DNA from: Rhodanobacter thiooxydans
GTDB taxonomy: Bacteria > Pseudomonadota > Gammaproteobacteria > Xanthomonadales > Rhodanobacteraceae
Direction of reading: 5' to 3'
Assembly (NCBI RefSeq): GCF_021545845.1
Contig: NZ_CP088923.1
Location: 682,001-746,000 of the forward strand
Length of the DNA: 64,000 bases
Part shown: piece by piece, positions 19,262-28,180 of the stretch
Layout: every line of letters starts with the position of its first letter
Numbering within the stretch: position 1 is the first letter of the stretch
The notes under the pieces: generated by a model
The model's input: only the letters and a program-made list of their open reading frames with translations
Told to the model about the DNA's origin: nothing
The model's database searches: none
Program-made: the position numbers and the translations under genes

Positions 19262-20095
19262 ATGCGTAATGCACACCCCTGGATGATCGTCGGCGGACTG
19301 CTGCTGATCGGCGCGCCTGCGGCCCACGCCGCCACGTCGGACAGCGACCAGCTCAGCCTCACCGCCGGCGCCGACTACAGCAGCGGCAAGTACGGCACCA
19401 ACACCAACACTGACATCTGGTCAGTGCCGGTGACGGCGGCGTACCAGACGGATCGCTGGACCTTCAAGCTCACCGTGCCGTACATCAACATCAGCGGTGC
19501 GAGCAACGTGATTCCCGGCGTGGGCAAGGTGAAGAACGGCAACCCGAGAGGGCGCGGTCACGGCAAGGGCGGCCTGCCTCCCATACCGGGCACCACGACC
19601 AGCAGCGGTTCGGCCTCGGGCCTGGGCGATGTCACCGCGTCGGTGGGCTACGAGCTGTTCACCAGCGCGGACCGCACGTTCGGGCTGGATCTCACCGGCA
19701 AGGTGAAGTTCGGCACCGCCGACGAGGACAAGGGCCTGGGCACCGGCAAGAACGACTACGGCCTCTCGCTCGACACCTACAAGGTGGTGGGCGACTGGAC
19801 CGCGTTCGGCGGCGTGGGCTGGATGAAGTACAGCAGCTCGCAGTACATCCAGCTGCGCAACGCCTTCAACGCGAACGTCGGCGCCGAGTACAAGCTCAGC
19901 TCCAACGACGGCATCGGCGCGTACTACTACTACCGTGAGCGGATCGCCACCGGCGGCGCGTCGCAGAGCGAGCTGACCGGCTACTGGAACCACAAGTTCA
20001 GCAGCAACCTGCGCCTGCAGGCCTACGCGATGGGCGGTTTCTCCGACGGCAGCCCGGATTACGGCGTGGGCGCGTCGCTGAAGTACAGCTTCTGA
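19262..20095 (+). CDS. Outer-membrane beta-barrel protein
   Basis: The 277-residue protein has a signal peptide (about residues 1-23, ending AAHA) followed by alternating aromatic/polar strands typical of small outer-membrane barrels, such as WTFKLTVPYINI and YKLSSNDGIGAYYYYRE. It ends GVGASLKYSF, with the terminal Phe recognised by the BAM machinery. One periplasmic or surface loop is Gly/Arg/Pro-rich (GNPRGRGHGKGGLPP). It resembles the broad transporter/phenol-degradation MetA barrel group; the cargo is unknown. AAGGA lies 11 bases before the ATG. Confidence 0.85.
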   Translation: MRNAHPWMIVGGLLLIGAPAAHAATSDSDQLSLTAGADYSSGKYGTNTNTDIWSVPVTAAYQTDRWTFKLTVPYINISGASNVIPGVGKVKNGNPRGRGHGKGGLPPIPGTTTSSGSASGLGDVTASVGYELFTSADRTFGLDLTGKVKFGTADEDKGLGTGKNDYGLSLDTYKVVGDWTAFGGVGWMKYSSSQYIQLRNAFNANVGAEYKLSSNDGIGAYYYYRERIATGGASQSELTGYWNHKFSSNLRLQAYAMGGFSDGSPDYGVGASLKYSF

Positions 20096-20145
20096 CCGGA
20101 CCGGCGCCGTGCACGACATTGCACGGCGCTCCATGTCGGCGCGCG

Positions 20146-21024
20146 CTATTTGCGCCGTGAGCCGCGCAGCGAGTCGATCGAGAAAGTGGCGATTTCACCG
20201 CCGGGCACGCGGCGCGGCTGGCCCACCGGCGGGCCCCAGGCGTGCGCGCTGACCACTTCCCAAGTGGCCGGAATCCGCCCGTCTTTGCGCATGCTTTCGT
20301 ACGCGGCCAGCATGCGCCGATAGCGCGCCTTGCCGGTCAGCCCGCGTGCGCGTGCGCGATCTGCGTTGGTGGCGCCCAGACCGCGCAATTCCTCCAGCAG
20401 CTTGCGCGGTTCACTGTAGGTGAGGGTGTAGCGGAACACGTCCAGTACCGGATCGCGCAGGCCGGCGTTGAGCATCGCGTCGCCGACATCGTGCATGTCG
20501 AGGAAGCGGCCCACGTGCGGCTGCTGGTCGGTTTCAGCCCAGGCCGCGCGCAATTCCATCAGGGTGTCCGGGCCGAAGCTGGAGAACGCCATGAAGCCGC
20601 CGGGCTTGAGCACGCGCATGCACTCGCCGAACAGCGCCGGCAGGTCGTCGACCCACTGGAAGCACAGGTTGGAATACAGCACGTCCACGCTGTGGTCGGC
20701 CAGCGGCAGGTGCGTCGCCTCGGCGCAGACGCGGCGGAACGGTTTCAGCCAGCTGCTGTGCTGCTTCGCGGCACGCAGCATCGGCAGCGCCAGGTCGAGC
20801 GCGATCACCTCGGCCTTGGGGTATTTCTGCTTCAGCAGCGCGCTGCCGCGGCCGGTGCCGGCGCCGACGTCGACCACGCGCAGCGGCGTTTCCAGGTAGA
20901 AGCCCAGCCGTTCGAGCAGGGCATCGCCCACCTCGCGCTGCAGCGCGTCGTGCTGTTCGTAGCTGGCGGCGGCGTGGCCGAAGTTGCGGCGCACGCGCTG
21001 TTGGTCGAGTTGGAAGTCGCTCAT
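20146..21024 (-). CDS. bioC: Malonyl-ACP O-methyltransferase BioC
   Basis: BioC methylates malonyl-ACP with SAM, disguising it so that fatty-acid synthase can build pimelate for biotin. The 292-residue product carries class I methyltransferase motifs: VVDVGAGTGRGSALLKQKYP near residue 50 (motif I), DLALPMLRAA, and SNLCFQWVDDLPALFGE. It is about 40 residues longer than E. coli BioC (251), mainly at the C-terminus, where a basic tail ends RGSRRK. Its ATG overlaps the bioH stop codon (ATGA), and it is the last gene of bioB-bioF-trhO-bioH-bioC. Confidence 0.93.
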   Translation of the reverse strand: MSDFQLDQQRVRRNFGHAAASYEQHDALQREVGDALLERLGFYLETPLRVVDVGAGTGRGSALLKQKYPKAEVIALDLALPMLRAAKQHSSWLKPFRRVCAEATHLPLADHSVDVLYSNLCFQWVDDLPALFGECMRVLKPGGFMAFSSFGPDTLMELRAAWAETDQQPHVGRFLDMHDVGDAMLNAGLRDPVLDVFRYTLTYSEPRKLLEELRGLGATNADRARARGLTGKARYRRMLAAYESMRKDGRIPATWEVVSAHAWGPPVGQPRRVPGGEIATFSIDSLRGSRRK

Positions 21025-21806
21025 CGAACCTGCTCAAGGTGAGTGGGTGCCAGCAGCGGCTGCAGCGCCTGCGCCACCGCGTCGGCGTGGCCGAAGAACG
21101 GCGCGTGGCCGGCCTGCTGGATCTCGGTGTACTGGCCGCCGCACTGGCTGGCCGACCAGGCCATCGCCTGCGGCGGCACCAGCCGGTCGCGGCGGCCGCT
21201 GATCCAGGCGCTGCGTACGGCCAGGTCAGGCAGGGCGGCGCGACGGTCGCTGCTTTCCAGGATGCGGATGCCTTCCTGCAGCACGCGCAGGTCCGGTTCG
21301 CCGCGGGCGAACACCAGCTCGCGCAGGTGGCGCAGTTCGCCGCGCGGGTCGGTGCTGCCCATCGCCTCCAGCGCCAGGAAGCGCTCGATGGTGGCGTGGT
21401 AGTCGGTTTCCAGGTCGCTGGCCAGTTGGTGCACCAGCTTGTCGTCGCTGCCGTACGGCCAGCCGGCGTCGCGCACGAATTTTGGCGTGGCGCACAGCAT
21501 CGCCAGGCCACGCACCTGCCGCGGCAGTTCCAGCGCGGCGGTGAGCGCGATGGTGCCGCCCAGCGACCAGCCCAGCCAGATCGCCGGTGGGGTGATGGCG
21601 GCGATCGCCGCGGCGCAGGCACGTGGTTCCAGTGGCAGGCCGCAGTCGCGCGAGCGGCCATGGCCGGGCAGGTCGACCACGTACATGGTGCATTGCGCTT
21701 CCAGCGCCTCGACCAGCGGCGTCAGCACGCCGCCGTGCATCGCCCAGCCGTGCAGCAGCACCAGCGGGACGGGGCCGTGGCCGCGCCGGTCGACGTACAG
21801 GCTCAT
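21021..21806 (-). CDS. bioH: Pimeloyl-ACP methyl ester carboxylesterase BioH
   Basis: BioH hydrolyses the methyl ester of pimeloyl-ACP, the partner step to BioC. The 261-residue alpha/beta hydrolase shows LVLLHGWAMHGG (oxyanion loop), the nucleophile elbow GWSLGG, the acid in GRRDRLVP and the base in GHAPFF. The length matches E. coli (256). The start ATG overlaps the trhO stop by ATGA, and its own stop overlaps bioC, so three genes are translationally coupled. Confidence 0.95.
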   Translation of the reverse strand: MSLYVDRRGHGPVPLVLLHGWAMHGGVLTPLVEALEAQCTMYVVDLPGHGRSRDCGLPLEPRACAAAIAAITPPAIWLGWSLGGTIALTAALELPRQVRGLAMLCATPKFVRDAGWPYGSDDKLVHQLASDLETDYHATIERFLALEAMGSTDPRGELRHLRELVFARGEPDLRVLQEGIRILESSDRRAALPDLAVRSAWISGRRDRLVPPQAMAWSASQCGGQYTEIQQAGHAPFFGHADAVAQALQPLLAPTHLEQVR

Positions 21807-22738
21807 GCCTCGCTCCAGTAGGGCAAAGCGCTTCTTGCGTTCGCCTCCTCTCCCCTCCGGGCGACCCTCAGGGAGTCCCCTTGCGGGTGAGAGGATCGAG
21901 GTGAGGGGTCGGGGCTTGCCAACGTGTGGTTCAGAGCACGCTCTGATGCTGGTTTCTCGGCAGCGTGTCCCCTCACCCCAGCCCTCTCCCCTCCGGGGAG
22001 GGGGAGTTTGCTTGTCGGGAGCAGATCGGGCCCCACGGCGCCGCGCCCGTCGAACACGAAGCAGTCGCCCTGCCAGTGCGCGCCGTCGGTCTGTTCGAGG
22101 TAGTTCAGGATGCCGCCGTCGAGCTGGTAGACGTGCTGCATGCCGAGGTTCCGCATGTGCAGCGTGGCCTTCTCGCAACGGATGCCGCCGGTGCAGTACG
22201 AGACCACCGTCTTGCCTGCGTAGCGCGCACGGTCGGCGGCGATCGCCGTGGGGAAACCGGTGAAGCTGGCCAGGCGGTAGTCGACCGCCTGCGCGAACCT
22301 GCCGGCGTCGGTCTCGTAGTCGTTGCGGGTGTCCAGCAGCAGCACCTCGCGACCGTCGTCGTCGCAGCCCTGGTCCAGCCAGCGCTGCAGGGTGGCCGCG
22401 TCCACCGCCGGCGCGCGGCCGCCTTCGGGGCGGATCGTGGGCAGGCGCATGGTGATGATCTCGCGCTTCAGGCGCACGCGCAGGCGGCCGAACGGCACCG
22501 TGGCGGAGAGCGATTCCTTCGGCGCGAGGTCGGCGAAGCGCGGGTCGTCGTGCAGCGTAGCCATGAAGCCGTCGATCTGCGCGCGGCTGCCGGCGAGGAA
22601 CAGGTTGATGCCTTCCGGCGCCAGCAGGATCGTGCCCTTCAGCGCCAGCGCCTCGCAGCGCGCGAGCAGCCGTTCGCGCAGCGCGGGCAGGTCGTCCAGG
22701 CTGATGAACTTGTAGGCGGAGATGTTGACGATCGACAT
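21803..22738 (-). CDS. trhO: tRNA uridine(34) hydroxylase / rhodanese-like protein TrhO
   Basis: TrhO (YceA) hydroxylates U34 of tRNA to ho5U in an O2-dependent reaction. The N-terminal ferredoxin-like domain starts NISAYKFISLDDLPALRERL, and the rhodanese domain has VVSYCTGGIRCEKA with the conserved Cys. After about residue 230 (DGRGAVGPDLL) the sequence turns into low-complexity PLPGGERAGVRG and similar text, which is translated dispersed repeat (21846-22010). The natural C-terminal region of E. coli TrhO (350 residues) is therefore missing or replaced. Despite this the frame stays open to an ATGA overlap with bioH. Its place in a biotin operon is not functionally explained. Confidence 0.9.
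   Translation of the reverse strand: MSIVNISAYKFISLDDLPALRERLLARCEALALKGTILLAPEGINLFLAGSRAQIDGFMATLHDDPRFADLAPKESLSATVPFGRLRVRLKREIITMRLPTIRPEGGRAPAVDAATLQRWLDQGCDDDGREVLLLDTRNDYETDAGRFAQAVDYRLASFTGFPTAIAADRARYAGKTVVSYCTGGIRCEKATLHMRNLGMQHVYQLDGGILNYLEQTDGAHWQGDCFVFDGRGAVGPDLLPTSKLPLPGGERAGVRGHAAEKPASERALNHTLASPDPSPRSSHPQGDSLRVARRGEEANARSALPYWSEA
21846..22010. repeat. Dispersed GC-rich palindromic repeat, family A, copy 1 (inside trhO 3' end)
   Basis: Two modules, 21846-21913 and 21968-22010, carry the family hallmarks CCTCTCCCCTCC and GGTGAGGGG and the palindrome CCCCTCCGGGGAGGGG. The block lies within the trhO reading frame and provides its last 75 or so codons. Related copies are at 24000-24119, 37030-37162, 39058-39176, 40208-40330, 42040-42090, 44032-44130 and 61018-61066. 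Confidence 0.85.
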
Positions 22739-22766
22739 GCGGGGGCATCGGCGGAGCAGGCGGCGA

Positions 22767-23972
<1,206 letters not shown>

Positions 23973-23999
23973 GGGTCAGTGTTCGGCGCGGGGTGAAGA

Positions 24000-24119
24000 G
24001 CACCCCCTCCTGACCTCCCCCTGCTGCGCAGGGGGAGGGACCGAACCAAAGCTGCGCGCTCTGCTCCCTCCCCTGCTCACCCCAACGGGGTGAGCAGGGG
24101 AGGGTCGGGGTGGGGTGCT
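24000..24119. repeat. Family A repeat, copy 2 (bioB-bioF gap)
   Basis: The gap between bioB and bioF is almost entirely repeat. It has CTCCCCCTGCTGCGCAGGGG at about 24017-24036 and CCCTGCTCACCCC / GGGGTGAGCAGGG at about 24070-24098, each a strong hairpin. Confidence 0.85.
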
Positions 24120-24120
24120 C

Positions 24121-25164
24121 TTACGCTGCGGCACTGCAGCCACAACCGTGGCCGCAGCTGTTGGTTTCGCTGTCGACGATGTTTGCATGCACGGTGCCGG
24201 CGCTCTCGACCACTTCCATCGGATGCAGGTCGAGTCGGCGGAACAGTGCGCGATCGGCTGCCACGTCCGGGTTGCCGGTGGTCAGCAGCTTCTCGCCGTA
24301 GAAGACCGAGCCGGCGCCAGCGAAGAAGCACAGCGCCTGCACGGCGTCGTCCATCTGCTGGCGGCCGGCCGAGAGGCGCACGATGGACAGCGGCATCAGG
24401 ATCCGCGCCACCGCGATCGCGCGCACGAACTCGAACGGATCGAGCTTTTCCGCGTTGCCCAGTGGCGTGCCGGGCACCGGCACCAGCTGGTTGATCGGCA
24501 CCGACTGCGGGTGTTCGGGCAGGTTGGCCAGCGCCTGCAGCAGGCCGGCGCGCTGCTCGCGCGTCTCGCCCATGCCGACGATGCCGCCGCAGCAGGTCTT
24601 CAGGCCGGCGTCGCGCACCTGTACCAGCGTGACCAGGCGATCCTGGTATTCGCGGGTATGGATGATCTCGCCGTAGAACTCCGGCGCGGTGTCGAGGTTG
24701 TGGTTGTAGTAGTCGAGGCCGGCATCCTTGAGCTGCTGCGCGTGGCCGTCGCCGAGCAGACCCAGGGTGGCGCAGGTTTCCAGGCCCAGCTCCTTCACCG
24801 CGCGCACGATCGCGGCGACCTTGGGGATGTCGCGGTCCTTCGGGCCGCGCCAGGCCGCACCCATGCAGAAACGGCTGGCGCCGGCGGCCTTGGCAGCGCG
24901 CGCGCGGTCCAGCACCTCGTCGATTTCCATCAATTTCTGCGCGGCCACGCCGGTGTCGTAGCGCGCCGCCTGCGGGCAGTAGGCGCAGTCCTCCGGGCAG
25001 CCGCCGGTCTTGATCGACAGCAGGGTGGACACCTGCACCGCACTCGGGTCGTGGTGCTGGCGATGCACGCTGTGCGCGCGATGCAGCAGCTCGTTGAACG
25101 GCAGCGCGAACAGCGCGGCGACTTCCTCGCGCGTCCAGTCGTGGCGGATGGCGGCTTCGGGCAT
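24121..25164 (-). CDS. bioB: Biotin synthase
   Basis: BioB is the radical SAM enzyme that inserts sulfur into dethiobiotin. The 347-residue length matches E. coli (346). The 4Fe-4S motif CPEDCAYC is near residue 54, after LSIKTGG. GETREQR and [11 protein letters not shown] are also characteristic. The C-terminus ends with Cys/His-rich [12 protein letters not shown]. The chosen ATG begins [10 protein letters not shown], as in relatives. It is the first gene of the operon, and a BirA-like palindrome lies 48 bp upstream. Confidence 0.97.
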   Translation of the reverse strand: MPEAAIRHDWTREEVAALFALPFNELLHRAHSVHRQHHDPSAVQVSTLLSIKTGGCPEDCAYCPQAARYDTGVAAQKLMEIDEVLDRARAAKAAGASRFCMGAAWRGPKDRDIPKVAAIVRAVKELGLETCATLGLLGDGHAQQLKDAGLDYYNHNLDTAPEFYGEIIHTREYQDRLVTLVQVRDAGLKTCCGGIVGMGETREQRAGLLQALANLPEHPQSVPINQLVPVPGTPLGNAEKLDPFEFVRAIAVARILMPLSIVRLSAGRQQMDDAVQALCFFAGAGSVFYGEKLLTTGNPDVAADRALFRRLDLHPMEVVESAGTVHANIVDSETNSCGHGCGCSAAA

Positions 25165-25211
25165 GGCGGGCTCCGTGGCAGAGCCGGCGAGTTTGGGCGG
25201 GCCGACCTCTG

Positions 25212-25245
25212 TCGTCAACTCTTCTACATGCTGACTGGTTGACGA
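25212..25245 (-). promoter_or_regulatory. Candidate BirA (biotin repressor) operator upstream of bioB
   Basis: Read on the bioB strand, TCGTCAACC, 16 nt, then AGTTGACGA form an inverted repeat. This is the same architecture as the E. coli BirA operator (TTGTAAACC, 16 nt, GGTTTACAA), with 13 of 18 positions identical. It lies 48 bp before the bioB start. Binding needs a BirA with a DNA-binding domain, not visible in this window. Confidence 0.6.
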
Positions 25246-25271
25246 GCTGATGCCGCGCGGTGGCCGCAAAC

Positions 25272-25299
25272 GGAAAGGCGGCCCGCAGGCCGCCTTTCC
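25272..25299. terminator. Terminator-like hairpin downstream of nirK
   Basis: GGAAAGGCGGCC / GGCCGCCTTTCC is a 12-bp perfect stem with a CGCA loop. On the minus strand it follows the nirK stop and is trailed by GTTT; the A/T ends of the stem suit either direction. Confidence 0.75.
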
Positions 25300-25318
25300 T
25301 CGACTCGATCGCGCCGGC

Positions 25319-27298
25319 TCACTTGCCGCGCGCGTCCTTCACCTGCTCGGCGGTGATCAGCTTGCCCTGGTTGCCCCACGAGCTGCGCTCGTGGTTGGCG
25401 ATGTCGGCAATGTCCGCGTCGTTCAGGGCAGCGGCGAACGGCGGCATCGCGGTGGGGTAGCTGGTGCCGTTGATCACCTGGCCCTGCAGGCCCTTCAGGA
25501 TCACCTCGATGTGCTTGGCCGGGTTGGCGTCCAGCACCACTACGTTGTCCTTGAGCGGCGGGAACGCACCGGGCAGGCCCAGGCCGGTGGCCTGGTGGCA
25601 GGCCGCGCAGTTGGTGGCATACAGCGAAGTGCCGCGGGTCGGGTCGAACTTGTACGGACCGCTGGCGGCCGCCGGCGGTGTGGCGGGTGCGGCAGCGACT
25701 GGCGCCTTGCTCACCGGCGGCTTGGCCGCCGTCTCGTTCGGGCCGCCCACCAGCAGCACGCCTTGCGCGCCCAGCTGCATGTGCGCCATGGCGTGGTCGA
25801 CGAACGGGTAGTGGCCGGCCTCGTCCAGCTTCAGGTCGAACACCGCGCCCTCGCCGGGACCGACCGAGTAGGTCGAGACGCCGTCGATGGCCTGCGCCGG
25901 GTTGCCGCCGGGATAGACCTTGTCGAAGATCGCGCCGATCACGTGGAACGCGCTCCACAGGCTGGGGCCGGCGTTGACTACGTACAGGCGCACCCGGTCG
26001 CCGGGCTTGGCGGTGAGCGGGTGGTCGCGGTACTGGAACGCCGCGCCGTTGAACACCACCTCGTCCGGCTGCATCGCCTGCATCTTCTCGTAGTTGCCGG
26101 CCATCAGCTTGCCCGACACCTGCTGGGTGTACCACTCACCCTGTACCAGCACGTAGCTCTCCTGCGCGGGCGGCAGCGGCGTGGCCGGGTCGACGATGAT
26201 CGCGCCGTACATGCCGTTGCCGATGTGCAGCAGCACCGGCGGCGTGCCGCAGTGGTAGAGGAACGCGCCGGGCACCTTGGCCACGAACGAGAACGTGATC
26301 GACTCGCCCGGCATGATGTCCACGTAGTGCAGGCTGGGCGGAGTGATCGCCGAGTGGAAGTCGATCGAATGCTGCATGGTGCCGCGGTTGGTGAGGGTGA
26401 AGTTCACCGTCTGCCCCTGGCGCACATGGATCACCGGGCCGGGCACGGTCTTGCCGAAGGTCCAGGCCTGGTACTGCACGCCGCTGGCGATCTCCACGCT
26501 GTCGTTGCTGGAGGTGATGTGCACGTCCACGCTGTCGCCCGGCTGCAGTGGCGGCAGGCTGGCGTCGCGGGCTTTCTCGATGGGCTGGCTGGAGGCCAGC
26601 GACAGCGGCGTCACCGCGGCAGCGGCGGCCTGCGGGCTGGACGAGCGCACGTTCAACGCGCTGTGCAGGCCGGCCAGCAACAGCGCCACCAGGATCAGCA
26701 CGCCGGCCAGCGCCGGTCCCTGCACGCGCCAGGGCAGGCGCGGCACTTCGGCCAGCGGCAGCGTGTCGTTCCAGTCGGCCACGCGGCGCCAGCCGGGCCA
26801 ACGGCGCTCGATCAGGTAATCCAGGCTGTACGGGCTGGGGCCGGCGCGCAGGTTGATCACGATCAACGCCGCGAAGATCAGCACATAGCTGATCGCCGCG
26901 CCGATGTTGTTGGCGCCCACCGAATACGGCCCGCCAAAGCCTTCGGCCGTGCTCCAGATCAACAGGCTGAACAGGATGCCCACCACGTAGGTGATCTTGC
27001 GCGCGAAGCCCAGCAGCAGCGCCAGCGCCAGCAGCGTTTCGGCGATGCGCGTGGCCCACACGAAGAAGCCCACGTGCGGCGTCACCAGGCCGATCCACAG
27101 GTCGAACCACCACGCCGACCAGGCCGGCTGGCCGGTGGCGGCGTTGTGCAGGTAGCCCACGTAGTGGTTGGCGAAGTCGGACGTCCAGGTGAGCGCGGCG
27201 CTCACCGCCCAGATCAGGCCGAACGCCACGCGCAGCGCGGTGCCGGCGACGGCCGGCCAGGTGGACGGGGCGGGCTTACCGCCGTCGGGTACAGACAT
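25319..27298 (-). CDS. nirK: Copper nitrite reductase NirK fused to DoxX-like membrane and cytochrome c domains
   Basis: The 659-residue protein has three parts. Residues 1-215 contain about five membrane segments resembling the DoxX/DoxD family. Residues of about 235-520 are a two-cupredoxin NirK core with all copper ligands: type 1 His310, Cys350, His358, Met363; type 2 His315, His349, His452; and the catalytic pair Asp313 and His426. Residues 550-659 are a cytochrome c with CAACH (564-568) and a likely axial Met618. It should reduce nitrite to NO in the periplasm, tethered to the inner membrane, with the haem passing electrons. GGAGG lies 7 bases before the ATG. The [12 protein letters not shown] motif places it with divergent NirKs, not the classical Alcaligenes type. 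No nor or nos genes are nearby. Confidence 0.9.
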   Translation of the reverse strand: MSVPDGGKPAPSTWPAVAGTALRVAFGLIWAVSAALTWTSDFANHYVGYLHNAATGQPAWSAWWFDLWIGLVTPHVGFFVWATRIAETLLALALLLGFARKITYVVGILFSLLIWSTAEGFGGPYSVGANNIGAAISYVLIFAALIVINLRAGPSPYSLDYLIERRWPGWRRVADWNDTLPLAEVPRLPWRVQGPALAGVLILVALLLAGLHSALNVRSSSPQAAAAAVTPLSLASSQPIEKARDASLPPLQPGDSVDVHITSSNDSVEIASGVQYQAWTFGKTVPGPVIHVRQGQTVNFTLTNRGTMQHSIDFHSAITPPSLHYVDIMPGESITFSFVAKVPGAFLYHCGTPPVLLHIGNGMYGAIIVDPATPLPPAQESYVLVQGEWYTQQVSGKLMAGNYEKMQAMQPDEVVFNGAAFQYRDHPLTAKPGDRVRLYVVNAGPSLWSAFHVIGAIFDKVYPGGNPAQAIDGVSTYSVGPGEGAVFDLKLDEAGHYPFVDHAMAHMQLGAQGVLLVGGPNETAAKPPVSKAPVAAAPATPPAAASGPYKFDPTRGTSLYATNCAACHQATGLGLPGAFPPLKDNVVVLDANPAKHIEVILKGLQGQVINGTSYPTAMPPFAAALNDADIADIANHERSSWGNQGKLITAEQVKDARGK

Positions 27299-27415
27299 GA
27301 GAAAACCTCCATGATGGATGAGTTTGCAGCTGCAAGCAGACGTCGCAGAGCGGCAACATTGCATTGTACGTCGCCAATATGGGCGCAGGGTGATACCCCG
27401 TGCGCGGCTTGCCGC

Positions 27416-27421
27416 TACCAT
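27416..27421 (+). promoter_or_regulatory. Candidate -10 box for comF
   Basis: TACCAT lies 24 bp before the comF ATG, in the same GCTAC(A/C)ATGCCGG context as the purD -10 box at 180-185. No clear -35 is visible. Confidence 0.3.
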
Positions 27422-27445
27422 GCCGGCGGAACATGGGGAGGACGA

Positions 27446-28180
27446 ATGGATCAGCCAAGCCTGCTGCAACCCTGGCGAGCACTGCGGCGGTGGCTGTTGC
27501 CATGGCGCTGCCTGTTGTGCGGCGCGCCCGGCGCCGCCGGCGCCGACCTGTGCGCCGAGTGCGCGGCCGAACTGCCGCGCAACCGCAGTTGCTGCGCGCG
27601 CTGCGCACTGCCGCTGGCCGCGCCGGCGGCCTTGTGCGGCGAGTGCCAGCGCCGCGCGCCGCCGTGGGACGCGGCGTGGGCGCCATTCCGCTACGGCTGG
27701 CCGCTGGACCGGCTGGAATCGCGCTACAAGTTTTCCGCCGATCTCGCGGCCGGCCGCGTGCTGGCCCAGCTGTGGCAGCGCGAACCGTGCCCGATCCGCC
27801 TGCCGCAGTTGCTGCTGCCGGTGCCGCTGCACCACAGCCGCCTGCGCCGGCGCGGCTACAACCAGGCGCTGGAACTGGCCCGCTCGCTAGCGCGTGCATC
27901 CGGCGTGCCGCTGCGCCACGACGCGCTGCTGCGCCGGCGTTCCACCACCGCGCAGACCGAGCTCGACGCGCTCGCCCGCCGCCGCAACGTGCACGGCGCG
28001 TTCGCCCTGCGCGAAGGCGTGGCGCTGCCCGCGCACGTGGCGCTCCTCGACGACGTGATGACCACCGGCGCCACCCTGGCCGAATGCGCCCGCGTGCTGC
28101 GCCGCGCCGGCGTGCAACGGATCGACGTGTGGGCACTGGCGCGCGCGCCGTCGCCGCGGGTCAGCGCGGCGACGGGTTGA
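27446..28180 (+). CDS. comF: ComF-family phosphoribosyltransferase-like protein
   Basis: The 244-residue protein has N-terminal zinc-finger cysteines (CLLCGAPG, CAECAAELP, CARCALPL, CGEC) and a C-terminal PRTase domain with the PRPP loop VALLDDVMTTGAT near residue 195. RRRGYNQALELARSLA is the usual ComF signature. ComF is needed for DNA uptake in naturally competent bacteria, perhaps as a cytoplasmic helper of ComFA or PriA; the reaction is not known. GGGGAGGA precedes the ATG. In many Xanthomonadales comF sits beside bioB, as it nearly does here. The 3' end overlaps the convergent PHP gene by 20 bp. Confidence 0.93.
   Translation: MDQPSLLQPWRALRRWLLPWRCLLCGAPGAAGADLCAECAAELPRNRSCCARCALPLAAPAALCGECQRRAPPWDAAWAPFRYGWPLDRLESRYKFSADLAAGRVLAQLWQREPCPIRLPQLLLPVPLHHSRLRRRGYNQALELARSLARASGVPLRHDALLRRRSTTAQTELDALARRRNVHGAFALREGVALPAHVALLDDVMTTGATLAECARVLRRAGVQRIDVWALARAPSPRVSAATG

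Noticed and set aside
27363..27378. Calling ATTG-N8-CAAT an FNR/Dnr box for nirK
   Set aside because: The inner bases do not match TTGAT-N4-ATCAA and the site overlaps a possible -10 (TACAAT on the minus strand); listed only as a weak candidate.
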